Assembly (NCBI RefSeq): GCF_007859855.1
Contig: NZ_SJPK01000003.1
Span: 379,182 to 443,181 of the forward strand
Length of the DNA: 64,000 nt
From: Allorhodopirellula solitaria
GTDB lineage: Bacteria; Planctomycetota; Planctomycetia; Pirellulales; Pirellulaceae
Direction of reading: 5' to 3'
A program made the translations under genes and the position numbers. Numbering within the stretch: position 1 is the first letter of the stretch; each line of letters begins with the position of its first letter. The notes beneath the pieces are model-generated. The model searched no databases. It saw nothing but the letters and a program-made list of their open reading frames with translations, and had not been told where the DNA came from. Shown in pieces: positions 10,025 through 18,766 of the stretch.

Positions 10025-11076
10025 GGCACGGACTCAACCAATTCGGCGGCCATTCGAATCGCAGCAATCATGCTCTCGATCGACGCCCTTCCCTGCCAGG
10101 CGAGGTCCATCGCCGTGCCATGATCGACACTGGTGCGGACGATCGGCAGCCCCAGGGTGACATTGACGGCATCGTCAAAGGAGAGTGCTTTGAGCGGAAT
10201 CAAACCTTGGTCGTGGTACAAACACACGTACACATCAATGCGTTCTCGCATAGCGGGTGTGAAGGCGGTGTCCGGCGGCAGGGGGCCCACGACCTCCCAA
10301 CCTTGGCCGCGGGCCGCTTCGATCGCGGGGATCACAATCCGATCTTCCTCCCCGTGGCTGAACATACCGTGTTCCCCGGCGTGTGGATTCAAGCCGCAGA
10401 CACCGATCCGGGGCGGCAGCAAGCTGCCGCGATGCGCGTTGCGTCTGCCGATTGCCTCGCCGGCCATGCCGATCGTCCGCGCCAACGATACCGGATTGAG
10501 CAGGCCGGGCACGTCAGCCAAGGGAATATGAATCGTTTCGAGCACGCAGGCAATCGTGTCGCTGGCGAGCATCATGCGAACGTCCGCTGGGGCGATCTGA
10601 GAGGTGCCGCCGGCACCGAGAGCAGTGCCGACGCGATGGGCGAGCAATTCAGTATGCCCGGGGAACTCGATGCCCGCCTGCATCCACGCTTCCTTTTGAA
10701 TCGGTCCGGTGATCATGGCGCTGACGTCACCACGAGCGGTCGCATCGATTGCCTCGCAGACGGTTTGATAGGAGGCCCGGCCTGTCTCAGCACCATACCG
10801 GCCGGGCACGACATCGTCCGCGTTGAGATGTCCGCAATCGACAATGAATCCCGCGGCATCGGGAGGAATCGTCCCGATTTGATCGAGAGCGATTGCGGGC
10901 GGCAGCGGAAGATTCAGGGCATGGGCGACCCGTTCGAATAGACGGGCATCGCCCATCAGCAGGGGCATCCCTTGGCTGCGAACCTCGGGACGCTGCCAGA
11001 CGCGGAGTGCGATCTCAGGCCCCACGCCGCTGGCCTCGCCCATCGTGATTGCGAGTTTTGTCGACGAGTCACTCAT
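10021..11076 (-). CDS. pdxA: 4-hydroxythreonine-4-phosphate dehydrogenase PdxA
   Basis: 351 residues from the ATG at 11076; the longer frame upstream has arginine-rich shadow sequence. PdxA oxidises 4-phosphohydroxy-L-threonine with NAD in DXP-dependent pyridoxal phosphate synthesis, in the cytoplasm. Signatures: [16 protein letters not shown] at the N-terminus, GHTELLAHR, a metal-binding histidine in [11 protein letters not shown], and the C-terminal [14 protein letters not shown] with its metal-binding histidine. The gene overlaps the end of the DUF2007 gene by 8 bases and the next gene by 4 bases, so all three are likely co-transcribed. Confidence 0.93.
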   Translation of the reverse strand: MSDSSTKLAITMGEASGVGPEIALRVWQRPEVRSQGMPLLMGDARLFERVAHALNLPLPPAIALDQIGTIPPDAAGFIVDCGHLNADDVVPGRYGAETGRASYQTVCEAIDATARGDVSAMITGPIQKEAWMQAGIEFPGHTELLAHRVGTALGAGGTSQIAPADVRMMLASDTIACVLETIHIPLADVPGLLNPVSLARTIGMAGEAIGRRNAHRGSLLPPRIGVCGLNPHAGEHGMFSHGEEDRIVIPAIEAARGQGWEVVGPLPPDTAFTPAMRERIDVYVCLYHDQGLIPLKALSFDDAVNVTLGLPIVRTSVDHGTAMDLAWQGRASIESMIAAIRMAAELVESVP

Positions 11077-11323
11077 GCTCTTGCTTGATCTCCGCAATGA
11101 TCTCTTTGGCACGCGCGGCATCACGTTCGAGCACTTTGACCTGGACCCAGCCCGGTGCCTCGGCACGAAACCCAGCCGTGAACCCGCCCACGGCAGTGGC
11201 GCGAATTCCCTCATCGGCCAAGACATTGACGATCACGCTGGCGGCGATCTCGCTGCTCCGCTCGGCCACTGAAACGAGATTAGCGTCGTTGAGTTGGTCG
11301 TCATTGTCATGGGTGGGCATCAT
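11069..11323 (-). CDS. DUF2007-like small protein
   Basis: 84 residues, using ATG at 11323 (a second ATG follows directly at 11320). The pattern [20 protein letters not shown] followed by [20 protein letters not shown] is the beta-alpha-beta layout of DUF2007, described as a putative signal-transducing domain. It is small, soluble and cytoplasmic. The gene overlaps the start of pdxA by 8 bases. The function is unknown; linkage to vitamin B6 synthesis may be only operon convenience. Confidence 0.72.
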   Translation of the reverse strand: MMPTHDNDDQLNDANLVSVAERSSEIAASVIVNVLADEGIRATAVGGFTAGFRAEAPGWVQVKVLERDAARAKEIIAEIKQEHE

Positions 11324-11432
11324 GTTACTTTCAGCTAGTGGTGAAGTCGGCGGGGCCAACCGCCGCGGATGCTCGTCTTGGACTGACGACTCCTCGCATG
11401 GGCTGGCTCGAAAAGAGTACAATCAGGATATC

Positions 11433-12413
11433 ATGAACGAACCTACCATTATTCTATCTGGCACCGATCCAGACCTGCCCAGTCCGGTACCCGCTGGGTT
11501 GAAACGATACACTGGATTGCGAGAGATGGCGCGGGGGGCGACCGCGGTATTGCAGTCCGCCTTCGATCCCGTCGCCGGTCGTACCGTCGCGATCAAGAAA
11601 CTGCTGCCAGAAAAGAAGTTCGACCGACTCGAGCGGCGGCGGATGCTGCGTGAGGCTCGCGTGACGGCCCAGCTGCAGCACCCCAACACCGTGCCCGTCT
11701 ACGACATTGGCGACGATGATGTCGACGGCATTTTTTTCACCATGAAACGAATTTCAGGTGAGAATCTCTTTGAAATCCTCAAGCGGATCGCGCGAGGGGA
11801 CGCCGAGGCAATCGAGGCCTACCCAATTTCGTGGCGTTTGGAGATCGTTGCGGGAGCCTGCCAAGCGTTGGCTTACGCCCATGCGCGGGGCGTGATCCAC
11901 CGGGACGTCAAACCCGAGAATATTTGGGTCGGAAACTTCGGCGAAGTCATTCTCCTCGATTGGGGCGTTGCCAAGGTGTGGGGGCATGCCGACGACAATG
12001 TACCCGTCCTGCAGAGTTCCCAGGCGATCCGCCCGGAAGCCGTGCGGGAGGAAATTGAGAAGCCCCAACTGCAAACGCTGACCGGTGGCGGCCAGCGGCC
12101 TGGCACCCCGCTTTATATGTCGCCCGAGCAAATCGTTGGGAATCGAACGATCGACGAACGCAGCGACGTGTTCAGCGCCGGAGTCGTGTTGTACGAAGTC
12201 ATGGCGATCCGCGAACCGTTCCGTGGAAAAACCATCGACGAGACTTTCGACAATATTCGCCACCGCGAGATCGAACCTCCAAGCGAGCGTTCCCCTCAAT
12301 ACGATATCCCCAAAGCAGTCGACGATATTGTTGGCAAGGCGCTGCAGAAGCGGCCTGAGAATCGGTATCAGTCGATGCGAGATTTTATTTCCGACTTGAA
12401 AGACCTTGTTTGA
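11433..12413 (+). CDS. Soluble Hanks-type serine/threonine protein kinase
   Basis: 326 residues from ATG 11433, with AGGA just upstream; the longer frame overlaps the opposite gene and is not used. Kinase landmarks: lysine K55 in VAIKKLL, catalytic loop HRDVKPENIW with D158, a DWG in place of DFG at D176, GTPLYMSPEQ in the activation segment, and the conserved arginine near the end of the lobe. The protein ends at the kinase domain, with no transmembrane helix and no sensory domain, unlike most planctomycete Ser/Thr kinases. Its stop overlaps the next gene (TTGA), which encodes an orphan TOPRIM protein. The substrate is unknown; the coupled TOPRIM protein is an obvious candidate. Confidence 0.92.
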   Translation: MNEPTIILSGTDPDLPSPVPAGLKRYTGLREMARGATAVLQSAFDPVAGRTVAIKKLLPEKKFDRLERRRMLREARVTAQLQHPNTVPVYDIGDDDVDGIFFTMKRISGENLFEILKRIARGDAEAIEAYPISWRLEIVAGACQALAYAHARGVIHRDVKPENIWVGNFGEVILLDWGVAKVWGHADDNVPVLQSSQAIRPEAVREEIEKPQLQTLTGGGQRPGTPLYMSPEQIVGNRTIDERSDVFSAGVVLYEVMAIREPFRGKTIDETFDNIRHREIEPPSERSPQYDIPKAVDDIVGKALQKRPENRYQSMRDFISDLKDLV

Positions 12414-13156
12414 TCACATACGGGAAACAGCCGGTTCACTATGCCTGTGAACTGGTGGGGCCCGTGCGGCCGAGTGCGGCGGCGATGAGCAAACGCTCTC
12501 TGCCGCCGAGTTCCCACACCGAATGCTTGATCGTCGAAGGCGATAGTGCCGCGAAATCCGTCGACCAGGTTCGGGATGCCCGCCAGCAAGCGATCTTGGC
12601 GTTGCAGGGCAAACCACTCAACGCTGTCAAAGCCTCGCGTCAAACCGCGATGAGAAACGCGATTTTCCAGCGGATTTTGGAGACACTGTTGGGATATCGA
12701 GCCAGCAGCACGTGCGGCGCGAGTGTCCTGTGTGAGCGTTTGGCCGATCCAGCGGCCTGTGTCTACGACAGGCTCATACTGCTGATGGATCCAGACGCCG
12801 ACGGAATTCACTGCGGCGTCCTCATGATGGCTTTCTTCCGGCGGTTCGCTCCCGAGTTGATTCGAACCGGGCGGTTGAGCGTCGTGCGGCCGCCAATGTT
12901 CGTGTTTCGGCTGCCCGATTCCGCTGACCTCGACGTCGGTCAGTGGCCCGTTGCCTCTAGCCCCGAACATGCGGCGGCGATTGAGCAAACGCTGCGGGAG
13001 CATGGAGTCGAACGATTTGAGAAGACACGCCACCGGGGTCTCGGCAGCCTCGACAGTTCTCTGCTCGGTTACTCCAGCGTCACGCCGGCGACCCGCCGCG
13101 AATCTTCGTTGACGCTTGCGGAAATCGACGCCGCCATCGCAATGTTTGGGGGCTGA
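12410..13156 (+). CDS. Orphan GyrB/ParE-like TOPRIM protein lacking the ATPase half
   Basis: 248 residues from a TTG that overlaps the kinase stop; an ATG at 12485 is the alternative start. The sequence matches only the C-terminal half of type IIA topoisomerase B subunits: the TOPRIM glutamate in IVEGDSA (E43), LQGKPLNAVKA, the acidic triad in MDPDADG (D127, D129, D131), FFRRFAPELIRTGRL, PPMFVF, and the closing RGLGSLDSS segment. The GHKL ATPase and transducer domains are absent, and the preceding DNA encodes the kinase, so this is not a frameshifted gyrB. Metal-binding residues are intact. It may pair with an A subunit, act as a decoy or serve as a stand-alone TOPRIM enzyme; none of this is shown. 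Confidence 0.8.
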   Translation: MITYGKQPVHYACELVGPVRPSAAAMSKRSLPPSSHTECLIVEGDSAAKSVDQVRDARQQAILALQGKPLNAVKASRQTAMRNAIFQRILETLLGYRASSTCGASVLCERLADPAACVYDRLILLMDPDADGIHCGVLMMAFFRRFAPELIRTGRLSVVRPPMFVFRLPDSADLDVGQWPVASSPEHAAAIEQTLREHGVERFEKTRHRGLGSLDSSLLGYSSVTPATRRESSLTLAEIDAAIAMFGG

Positions 13157-13301
13157 GAATTGGATTGAGCTCAAGGGCGAACGACTTGCTGTCGCAGGCG
13201 GGACGCATTGCTATCTTTGGTTGGGAAGTGAGTTATTATGGTGGCATTGGGCGATGCCCAGGCTCCGCTTTATGAGTATCTCACCTTAACGATCCACATC
13301 C

Positions 13302-15212
13302 ATGCGTATTCCCAACAATATTCGCTTCCTTGTCACCGCTCTTGCAGTCGCCGGAATCGGCGCGGCCGGTTCGCCGGCCGTGTTGGGCGAGGAAGGAAAC
13401 GATCAAGAGGCTGCCCAGCCGAAGTTCAAAGATGGGCAGGCCGTGAAGGTTCCTGCCTTTTCTGATTCCGATTACTGGATCCGCCACGATCTGTGGGTGC
13501 AAACGGACTTCGACTCCGACGAAGACGGCAAACCAGATCGCATGCATGTGGATGTCACGCGGCCACGCCAGACGGAATCGGAAGGCTTGAAGTTGCCCGT
13601 GATCTATGCGACCAGCCCCTATTTTGCTGGCACGGCCCCCGATTCGGACGACTCGATGTGGTCGCCTCGCCAGGAGCTCGGGGAAACGCCGGAACCGCGA
13701 CCGACGATTGGTCCGTTTGAACGCAGCGGTGTGCGACCGATCATCTCCAAGGATTTTGTCGATGAGTGGGTGCCGCGAGGGTTCATTGTCGTCCATTCCT
13801 CTTCACCGGGGACCGGGCTTTCCGAAGGCTGTCCCACGGTGGGCGGCGCCAATGAAGCATTGGCGCCCAAGGCAGTGATCGAATGGCTGTCGGGCCGCGA
13901 CAACGGATTCACCACGCCTGACGGTGACGAACCCGTCTCCGCGTATTGGTCGACCGGCAAAGTCGGGATGACGGGGACGTCGTACAACGGCACCCTACCG
14001 CTCGCCGCGGCCACCACCGGCGTCGAGGGGCTCAAGGCAATCATCCCGGTCGCTCCCAATACTTCGTACTATCACTATTACCGCTCCAACGGCTTGGTTC
14101 GTCACCCGGGCGGGTACATGGGTGAAGACATCGACGTGCTATACGACTTCATCCATAGCGGAAACCCACAGCGCCGTGAACACTGCAACTGCATCATCCG
14201 AGAGAAGACGATGTTGGCGAACATGGATCGCGAGTCGGGTGACTACAACGACTTTTGGGCGGGCCGTGATTATTTGAATCAACTCGATCACGTCCACGCA
14301 GCAACACTGATGTCGCATGGTTTCAATGACTGGAACGTGGTGCCGTCGCACAGTGCGCGGATCTCGGCAGCACTGAAGGAACGCGGCGTGCCCGTTCAGA
14401 TCTATTACCATCAGGACGGACACGGCGGCCCACCGCCCATGAAGTTGGTGAACCGCTGGTTCTCACACTTTCTTTGCGGCATTGAAAATGGTGTCGAGGA
14501 AGATCCTAAATCCTGGATCGTCCGCGAGGGCAAGAAGCATGACGAACCCACCTCCTACGCGGACTATCCCCATCCCGATGCTGCTGGGGTCGAGTTGCAC
14601 CTCGGCGGCGGCGCCCCCGAGCAGGGCACGCTGTCGCTCTCGGACGATCAATCTACGGGCCAGGAAACACTGATCGATAATTTCTCCTTCGATGGCGAAT
14701 CACTGGCCAAAGCCGAGTGGACCGAGCATCGTTTGATCTATGTCTCGCCGGAATTGTCCGAGCCCGTGCATCTGTCGGGGACCGCGTCGATCCAGATCCG
14801 ACTGGCGAGCGACCGTCCCGCCACGAATTTGTCAGTCTGGGTGGTGTCGCTGCCCTGGACCAATCCGAAACGTGGCGGGCACATCAACGACAACCTGATC
14901 ACGCGTGGCTGGGCCGATCCACAGAACGCTGAATCGATTCGCGAAAGCAAACCACTCGTCCCCGGCGAGTTTATCGACATGACGTTTAACCTCCAGCCCG
15001 ATGATCAGATCATCCCTGCCGGACAAAAGATCGGCTTGTTGATCATGGCGAGCGATCGCGAATTCACGCTCTGGCCCGATCCCGGCACCGAGTTGACCGT
15101 TGACCTCGCTGGAACCAAGTTGACGCTCCCCGTCGTCGGCGGCGAATCCAAGCTCGAAGCCGCATTCACTCCCATGCCAACGCCGGAACCCGAAGCGGAT
15201 TCGAAGGAGTAG
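13302..15212 (+). CDS. Secreted S15-family (X-Pro dipeptidyl-peptidase-like) hydrolase
   Basis: 636 residues with a signal peptide (NNIRFLVTALAVAGIGAAGS). The catalytic domain is an alpha/beta hydrolase of the S15/CocE type: nucleophile S227 in GTSYNG, acid D343 in HGFNDWNV and base H374 in DGHGGPP. From about residue 420 a jelly-roll C-terminal domain typical of PepC/CocE members follows (LHLSGTASIQIRL, SVWVVSLPW). These enzymes release X-Pro dipeptides or hydrolyse acyl esters. The assignment to X-Pro peptidase over esterase rests on general similarity and is moderate. The gene stands alone, with about 145 bases upstream. Confidence 0.83.
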   Translation: MRIPNNIRFLVTALAVAGIGAAGSPAVLGEEGNDQEAAQPKFKDGQAVKVPAFSDSDYWIRHDLWVQTDFDSDEDGKPDRMHVDVTRPRQTESEGLKLPVIYATSPYFAGTAPDSDDSMWSPRQELGETPEPRPTIGPFERSGVRPIISKDFVDEWVPRGFIVVHSSSPGTGLSEGCPTVGGANEALAPKAVIEWLSGRDNGFTTPDGDEPVSAYWSTGKVGMTGTSYNGTLPLAAATTGVEGLKAIIPVAPNTSYYHYYRSNGLVRHPGGYMGEDIDVLYDFIHSGNPQRREHCNCIIREKTMLANMDRESGDYNDFWAGRDYLNQLDHVHAATLMSHGFNDWNVVPSHSARISAALKERGVPVQIYYHQDGHGGPPPMKLVNRWFSHFLCGIENGVEEDPKSWIVREGKKHDEPTSYADYPHPDAAGVELHLGGGAPEQGTLSLSDDQSTGQETLIDNFSFDGESLAKAEWTEHRLIYVSPELSEPVHLSGTASIQIRLASDRPATNLSVWVVSLPWTNPKRGGHINDNLITRGWADPQNAESIRESKPLVPGEFIDMTFNLQPDDQIIPAGQKIGLLIMASDREFTLWPDPGTELTVDLAGTKLTLPVVGGESKLEAAFTPMPTPEPEADSKE

Positions 15213-15363
15213 TTTGCCGTCACTCACTGAGCGGCTGACCGGCCGTGCAGCGTTTTCGCGGTACCTTGAGAGTTGGTCATCACCCACAAGTATCGCGAAG
15301 GGGTGATCGAAAATAGCCGTAGGTCGGCCCACCGCCACCTACGATGTTTCTAACCAGCCGGTT

Positions 15364-16401
15364 TCACTCCAGACCATTACCGCTCTGGAAAATCGCGTAT
15401 CCTCCCAGGCCGCCCAGCAGAATGATTCCTAGGTAGAGCGTGAGAATCGCTAGCGTGACGATCAGGTTTGGTGGCGGTACCGTCAGGGACTCGTAGATTT
15501 TTACGATCCAGGCGGCCCTGACCGGGGTGGGCAATTCGGACATCGGGGTTGCTTGCAGTTTGCCATCGAGGAGTTCGATCGCCGGCCCGGGAATCTCGTC
15601 GTGGACAGGCGGGGGAATCGGTTGGCCACGCTGTCGATGGATCAGCGAGGCGACGCGAAAGGTTGTCGGTAGCCACAGCATCATGGGAATCGCAATGAGC
15701 AGGATCATGGGGCTGTGGAAGAAGACGGCGAAGACGAACATCAAGCCGATGCCCGCGATCCTCGCGACCAGATCGAGAACGGGCGAGCGGCAGAGGATCG
15801 CTCGGTACACGATCCAGCCGCCGTCGAGTGGGATGATGGGGAGTAGGTTGAGCAGGTTCAAAACCAACCCAACGGCGCCCAGTTCGAACATCCATTGCCA
15901 CTGCGCCGCCTGGCCCACTGCGAGCAGCGGCAACGCGAGCAGAATCCCAGGGACCGGTCCAGCGAAATAGACGAGCGATTGCTTCCAAGGTGAAATGTGG
16001 AAGTGCCGACCACTGACGGCAGCACCGAGAAAGGGCACGAAGAACATTTTGACATTGCGGTATCCGAATGCTCGCATCGCGACGTAGTGCCCGGCTTCGT
16101 GGAATAGCAGCACGGTCACGACAATCAATACCATTCTCACATTCCACCAGAGCACGCCGGCACCCACGAAGAGCGCGAGCGAAATCAGTAGTAAGAGGAG
16201 TTTGGCCGTGCCCCCGGTCGACGCCGTTTCGATCTTCCGCACTTCCGCGATGATTCTCGGTGGGCGAGAGGCTCGAACATCGCCATCGGCCTGCGGCTCA
16301 GCAGCGGACGTCTCGATAGCGGACGTCTCGAGATCGCCCTGGTTGGCGCAGGCCTCCGTTGGGGTGTATCGCATCGACTGGATATCATCCGGAACATTCA
16401 T
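15364..16401 (-). CDS. M50-family site-2-type membrane metalloprotease
   Basis: 345 residues from ATG 16401. A soluble acidic N-terminus of about 60 residues precedes several membrane helices. Zinc ligands are visible in HEAGH (H101, E102, H105) inside a hydrophobic helix and in the second motif PLDGG (D193). A further helix closes the C-terminus. M50 enzymes cut substrates within the membrane, commonly in regulated proteolysis of anti-sigma factors. No PDZ domain is seen. An ECF sigma gene lies 1.5 kb away, but no anti-sigma gene is next to it, so no substrate can be named. The first 47 codons of the longer open frame were dropped because they are arginine-rich shadow sequence. Confidence 0.85.
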   Translation of the reverse strand: MNVPDDIQSMRYTPTEACANQGDLETSAIETSAAEPQADGDVRASRPPRIIAEVRKIETASTGGTAKLLLLLISLALFVGAGVLWWNVRMVLIVVTVLLFHEAGHYVAMRAFGYRNVKMFFVPFLGAAVSGRHFHISPWKQSLVYFAGPVPGILLALPLLAVGQAAQWQWMFELGAVGLVLNLLNLLPIIPLDGGWIVYRAILCRSPVLDLVARIAGIGLMFVFAVFFHSPMILLIAIPMMLWLPTTFRVASLIHRQRGQPIPPPVHDEIPGPAIELLDGKLQATPMSELPTPVRAAWIVKIYESLTVPPPNLIVTLAILTLYLGIILLGGLGGYAIFQSGNGLE

Positions 16402-17914
16402 GCTTGCTAGGCTACCAAGCGCCTCTCCCGTCCGCCAGCAATTGGGGCGTGGGCCGCCCAAGCGAGTATGCCGGGATGAATCGTTTCTTGTTAGGCGGTC
16501 ACGGGGCAACCGCCCGGCTGGACTCGATGTCCTCGACAAACAAAGCCCTTCGCGTCACGATATCGCGGATGAATTATCCTGGGGGCGTCCTGAGTTGGGG
16601 AGTCCACGATCACGTCCATCGGAACCACGACGCTTGTCTCGCCGCCGCCATCCTTATCGCGACCTCGCCGCACTCATTCTAGCGACCTATTTCGCCGTTA
16701 CGGCCCTGTATGTGGTCGCGACTGCGTGGGCGGTGTCGACCGGGCGATTGCCAGCAACGGGACGCTGGCAAGGAGCCTTTCAGGATGCACTTCTGCCACG
16801 GATTAACGAAGTGGTGGTATTCACGTTCTTTGCCGCTTGCGGTGCGAGCGTGGGTAGTTTTCTGAACGTGGTCGTGTGGCGACTGCCTCAAGGGCTCGGG
16901 GTGGGCGGACACTCGTTTTGTCCGCGCTGTCGCAATACTCTACGCGTCCGCGACAATGTTCCGGTCTTTGGATGGTTGTGGTTGGGAGGGCGTTGTCGGG
17001 ATTGTCGACTGCCGATCTCCCCACGCTATCCCATCGTCGAGGCCTGTCTGGCGGTGACCTTTGCCCTGGTCGGCACGGTTGAGCTGTATGGGTGGAACCT
17101 GCCGTTTCAATCGACCCCGTTTCGCTGGTCGATGGACTCACCACGGGTCAGCGGCACCCAGCTCTTGACTGCGATTTATCATCTGGTGGGGCTTTCGGTT
17201 GCCTGGGCGATGGGATTGATTCGCTACGACGGCAATCGCATTCCCAGCCCGCTGGTGATCTTTGCTGCGGTTTGGTTGATGGGCGGGCAGTTGTTGTGTC
17301 CATCCTTGGGGATTGTGCCTTGGCAGATGACGGTGCCGACGGATTGGCCGCCAGCGGATTGGCTGCAGTCGGGGCAATGGACGTTCGATTCGGCGATGGT
17401 GACCAACGCGCTGATGCGGCTGTTGACGGCGTTGGCTGCGGCCGCATTTTTTGCCCGGGTGTTGGCTAGGGCATGCTGTCCGCACGCTGACCTGAAGCTC
17501 GACCCGATGGGGGAACAAACCGGTCGGCTGATCGATCTGACGCTGCTCATCGCGGTGGTTTCGCTGATGGTGGGTTGGCAGGCGACCAGCGGCGTGCTGG
17601 TCGCCGCATCCGGGCTGGCGTGGCTGTGGGGCCGGATCATTGAGCAGGACGTCGCGGTGGCCGATCGACACAACGCGTTGGCGAGATTGGCTGTGTGTTT
17701 ACCGGTTGTACTGACTTGCCAGATTGTGCTGTGGCGGTCGCTGTCACAATCGGGGTGGTGGCCGGGAGAACACTCATCGCCGGGCCTGATCATGGCGTAT
17801 GGTTTAGGGACGCTTCTGATTCCACTTTGGTTGCGTGACCCGCTAAAATGGGACCACGCCCCTCCACCCCATGACCCATCACCAGGTATCGAGCAGCGAA
17901 TTGACCGAGAGTGA
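16400..17914 (+). CDS. Prepilin peptidase-like A24 aspartic protease, divergent
   Basis: The end is sure, the start is not. ATG 16400 would share bases with the start codon of the opposite M50 gene; TTG codons at 16442, 16595 and 16634 are alternatives, and the first membrane helix begins about 12 codons after 16634. Numbered from 16400, a GSFLNVVVWRLP segment and paired cysteines CPRC (C174, C177) and CRDC (C199, C202) give the N-terminal methylation/zinc module. Catalytic aspartates are likely D277 in RYDGNRIP and D379 in RLIDLT. The second site lacks the normal GxGD glycines. About eight membrane helices are present. It would process the pilin-like substrates of a system such as the secretion genes at 58.6-64 kb. 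Confidence 0.75.
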   Translation: MLARLPSASPVRQQLGRGPPKRVCRDESFLVRRSRGNRPAGLDVLDKQSPSRHDIADELSWGRPELGSPRSRPSEPRRLSRRRHPYRDLAALILATYFAVTALYVVATAWAVSTGRLPATGRWQGAFQDALLPRINEVVVFTFFAACGASVGSFLNVVVWRLPQGLGVGGHSFCPRCRNTLRVRDNVPVFGWLWLGGRCRDCRLPISPRYPIVEACLAVTFALVGTVELYGWNLPFQSTPFRWSMDSPRVSGTQLLTAIYHLVGLSVAWAMGLIRYDGNRIPSPLVIFAAVWLMGGQLLCPSLGIVPWQMTVPTDWPPADWLQSGQWTFDSAMVTNALMRLLTALAAAAFFARVLARACCPHADLKLDPMGEQTGRLIDLTLLIAVVSLMVGWQATSGVLVAASGLAWLWGRIIEQDVAVADRHNALARLAVCLPVVLTCQIVLWRSLSQSGWWPGEHSSPGLIMAYGLGTLLIPLWLRDPLKWDHAPPPHDPSPGIEQRIDRE

Positions 17915-18494
17915 GGAAATCGACTTGATTCGCCGAGCGTTGGCGGGCGAGGAACAGGCGTTTGAATCGCTTGTTCTTCAGCACCAAGATCGGCTGTTCC
18001 ATGCGATGACGCACGTCACCGGTTCGGTTCACGACGCAGAGGAAGTGACTCAGGAGGCATTCATCCGGGCATTTCTGAAATTGGACACGTTCCAACAAAA
18101 TAGCCAGTTCTTCACCTGGCTGTACCGCGTGGCGTTCAACATCGCATTATCGAGAAAACGACGCAAACGCGTCAAAATCTCACTCGATACTCAGCGTGAG
18201 GAACTCGGCAATGACGTCGTCGATCGCGGTGAGGCGGTCGATGCCAACATGATCCGCCAAGATGAAGTGAGTTTGGTGCAGGCGGCCCTCAGCGGTCTCA
18301 GTGAGCAGCATCGTGGGATCCTCGTGCTGCGGGAAATGAACGACGCCTCTTATGACGAGATCGCAGAGATACTTGATCTCTCGATCGGGACCGTGCGCAG
18401 TCGCCTCAATCGGGCCCGCAAGCAGCTGCGAATCTCGCTCGAGGAGTTGCGGTCGGCCGTGGAAGAGGATGGTGGCGGGGCCGGCGAGAACTAA
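17871..18494 (+). CDS. ECF-family RNA polymerase sigma factor
   Basis: 207 residues. Region 2 is at about 20-90 (AFESLVLQHQDRLFHAM, DAEEVTQEAFIRAFLKL, FFTWLYRVAFNIALSRKRR) and region 4 at about 135-190 (LSEQHRGILVLREM, YDEIAEILDLSIGTVRSRLNRARKQLR). This is the SigW/RpoE-like class. The gene overlaps the end of the prepilin peptidase-like gene by 44 bases in another frame. No anti-sigma gene follows: the next 272 bases have no credible gene. The acidic, glycine-rich tail is short. The regulon is unknown; the downstream BON protein gene is a candidate target. Confidence 0.93.
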   Translation: MTHHQVSSSELTESEEIDLIRRALAGEEQAFESLVLQHQDRLFHAMTHVTGSVHDAEEVTQEAFIRAFLKLDTFQQNSQFFTWLYRVAFNIALSRKRRKRVKISLDTQREELGNDVVDRGEAVDANMIRQDEVSLVQAALSGLSEQHRGILVLREMNDASYDEIAEILDLSIGTVRSRLNRARKQLRISLEELRSAVEEDGGGAGEN

Positions 18495-18766
18495 GCGGCA
18501 CCTGTCGAGGAGTTGTTTCGCGGTGAAAAATCTCCTGCCGAACACGTCCAAAGAAAACGCTTCGCGGTACGTCAAGCTGGATTTACCGACAAAATCCGAA
18601 AAAACCTGCCGATGCCACCCCCGCACAACCGAAACAGTCAGTAGCACCGTTTGGACCGGTTGGCGATCCTCGCAATCTCCGCATCATGATCGGACGTCTT
18701 TCGTCGAAAATGATGGGTCCAAGACCGTGCGGACAATACTAAATAGGGCCGTAGGGAGGCATTTCA

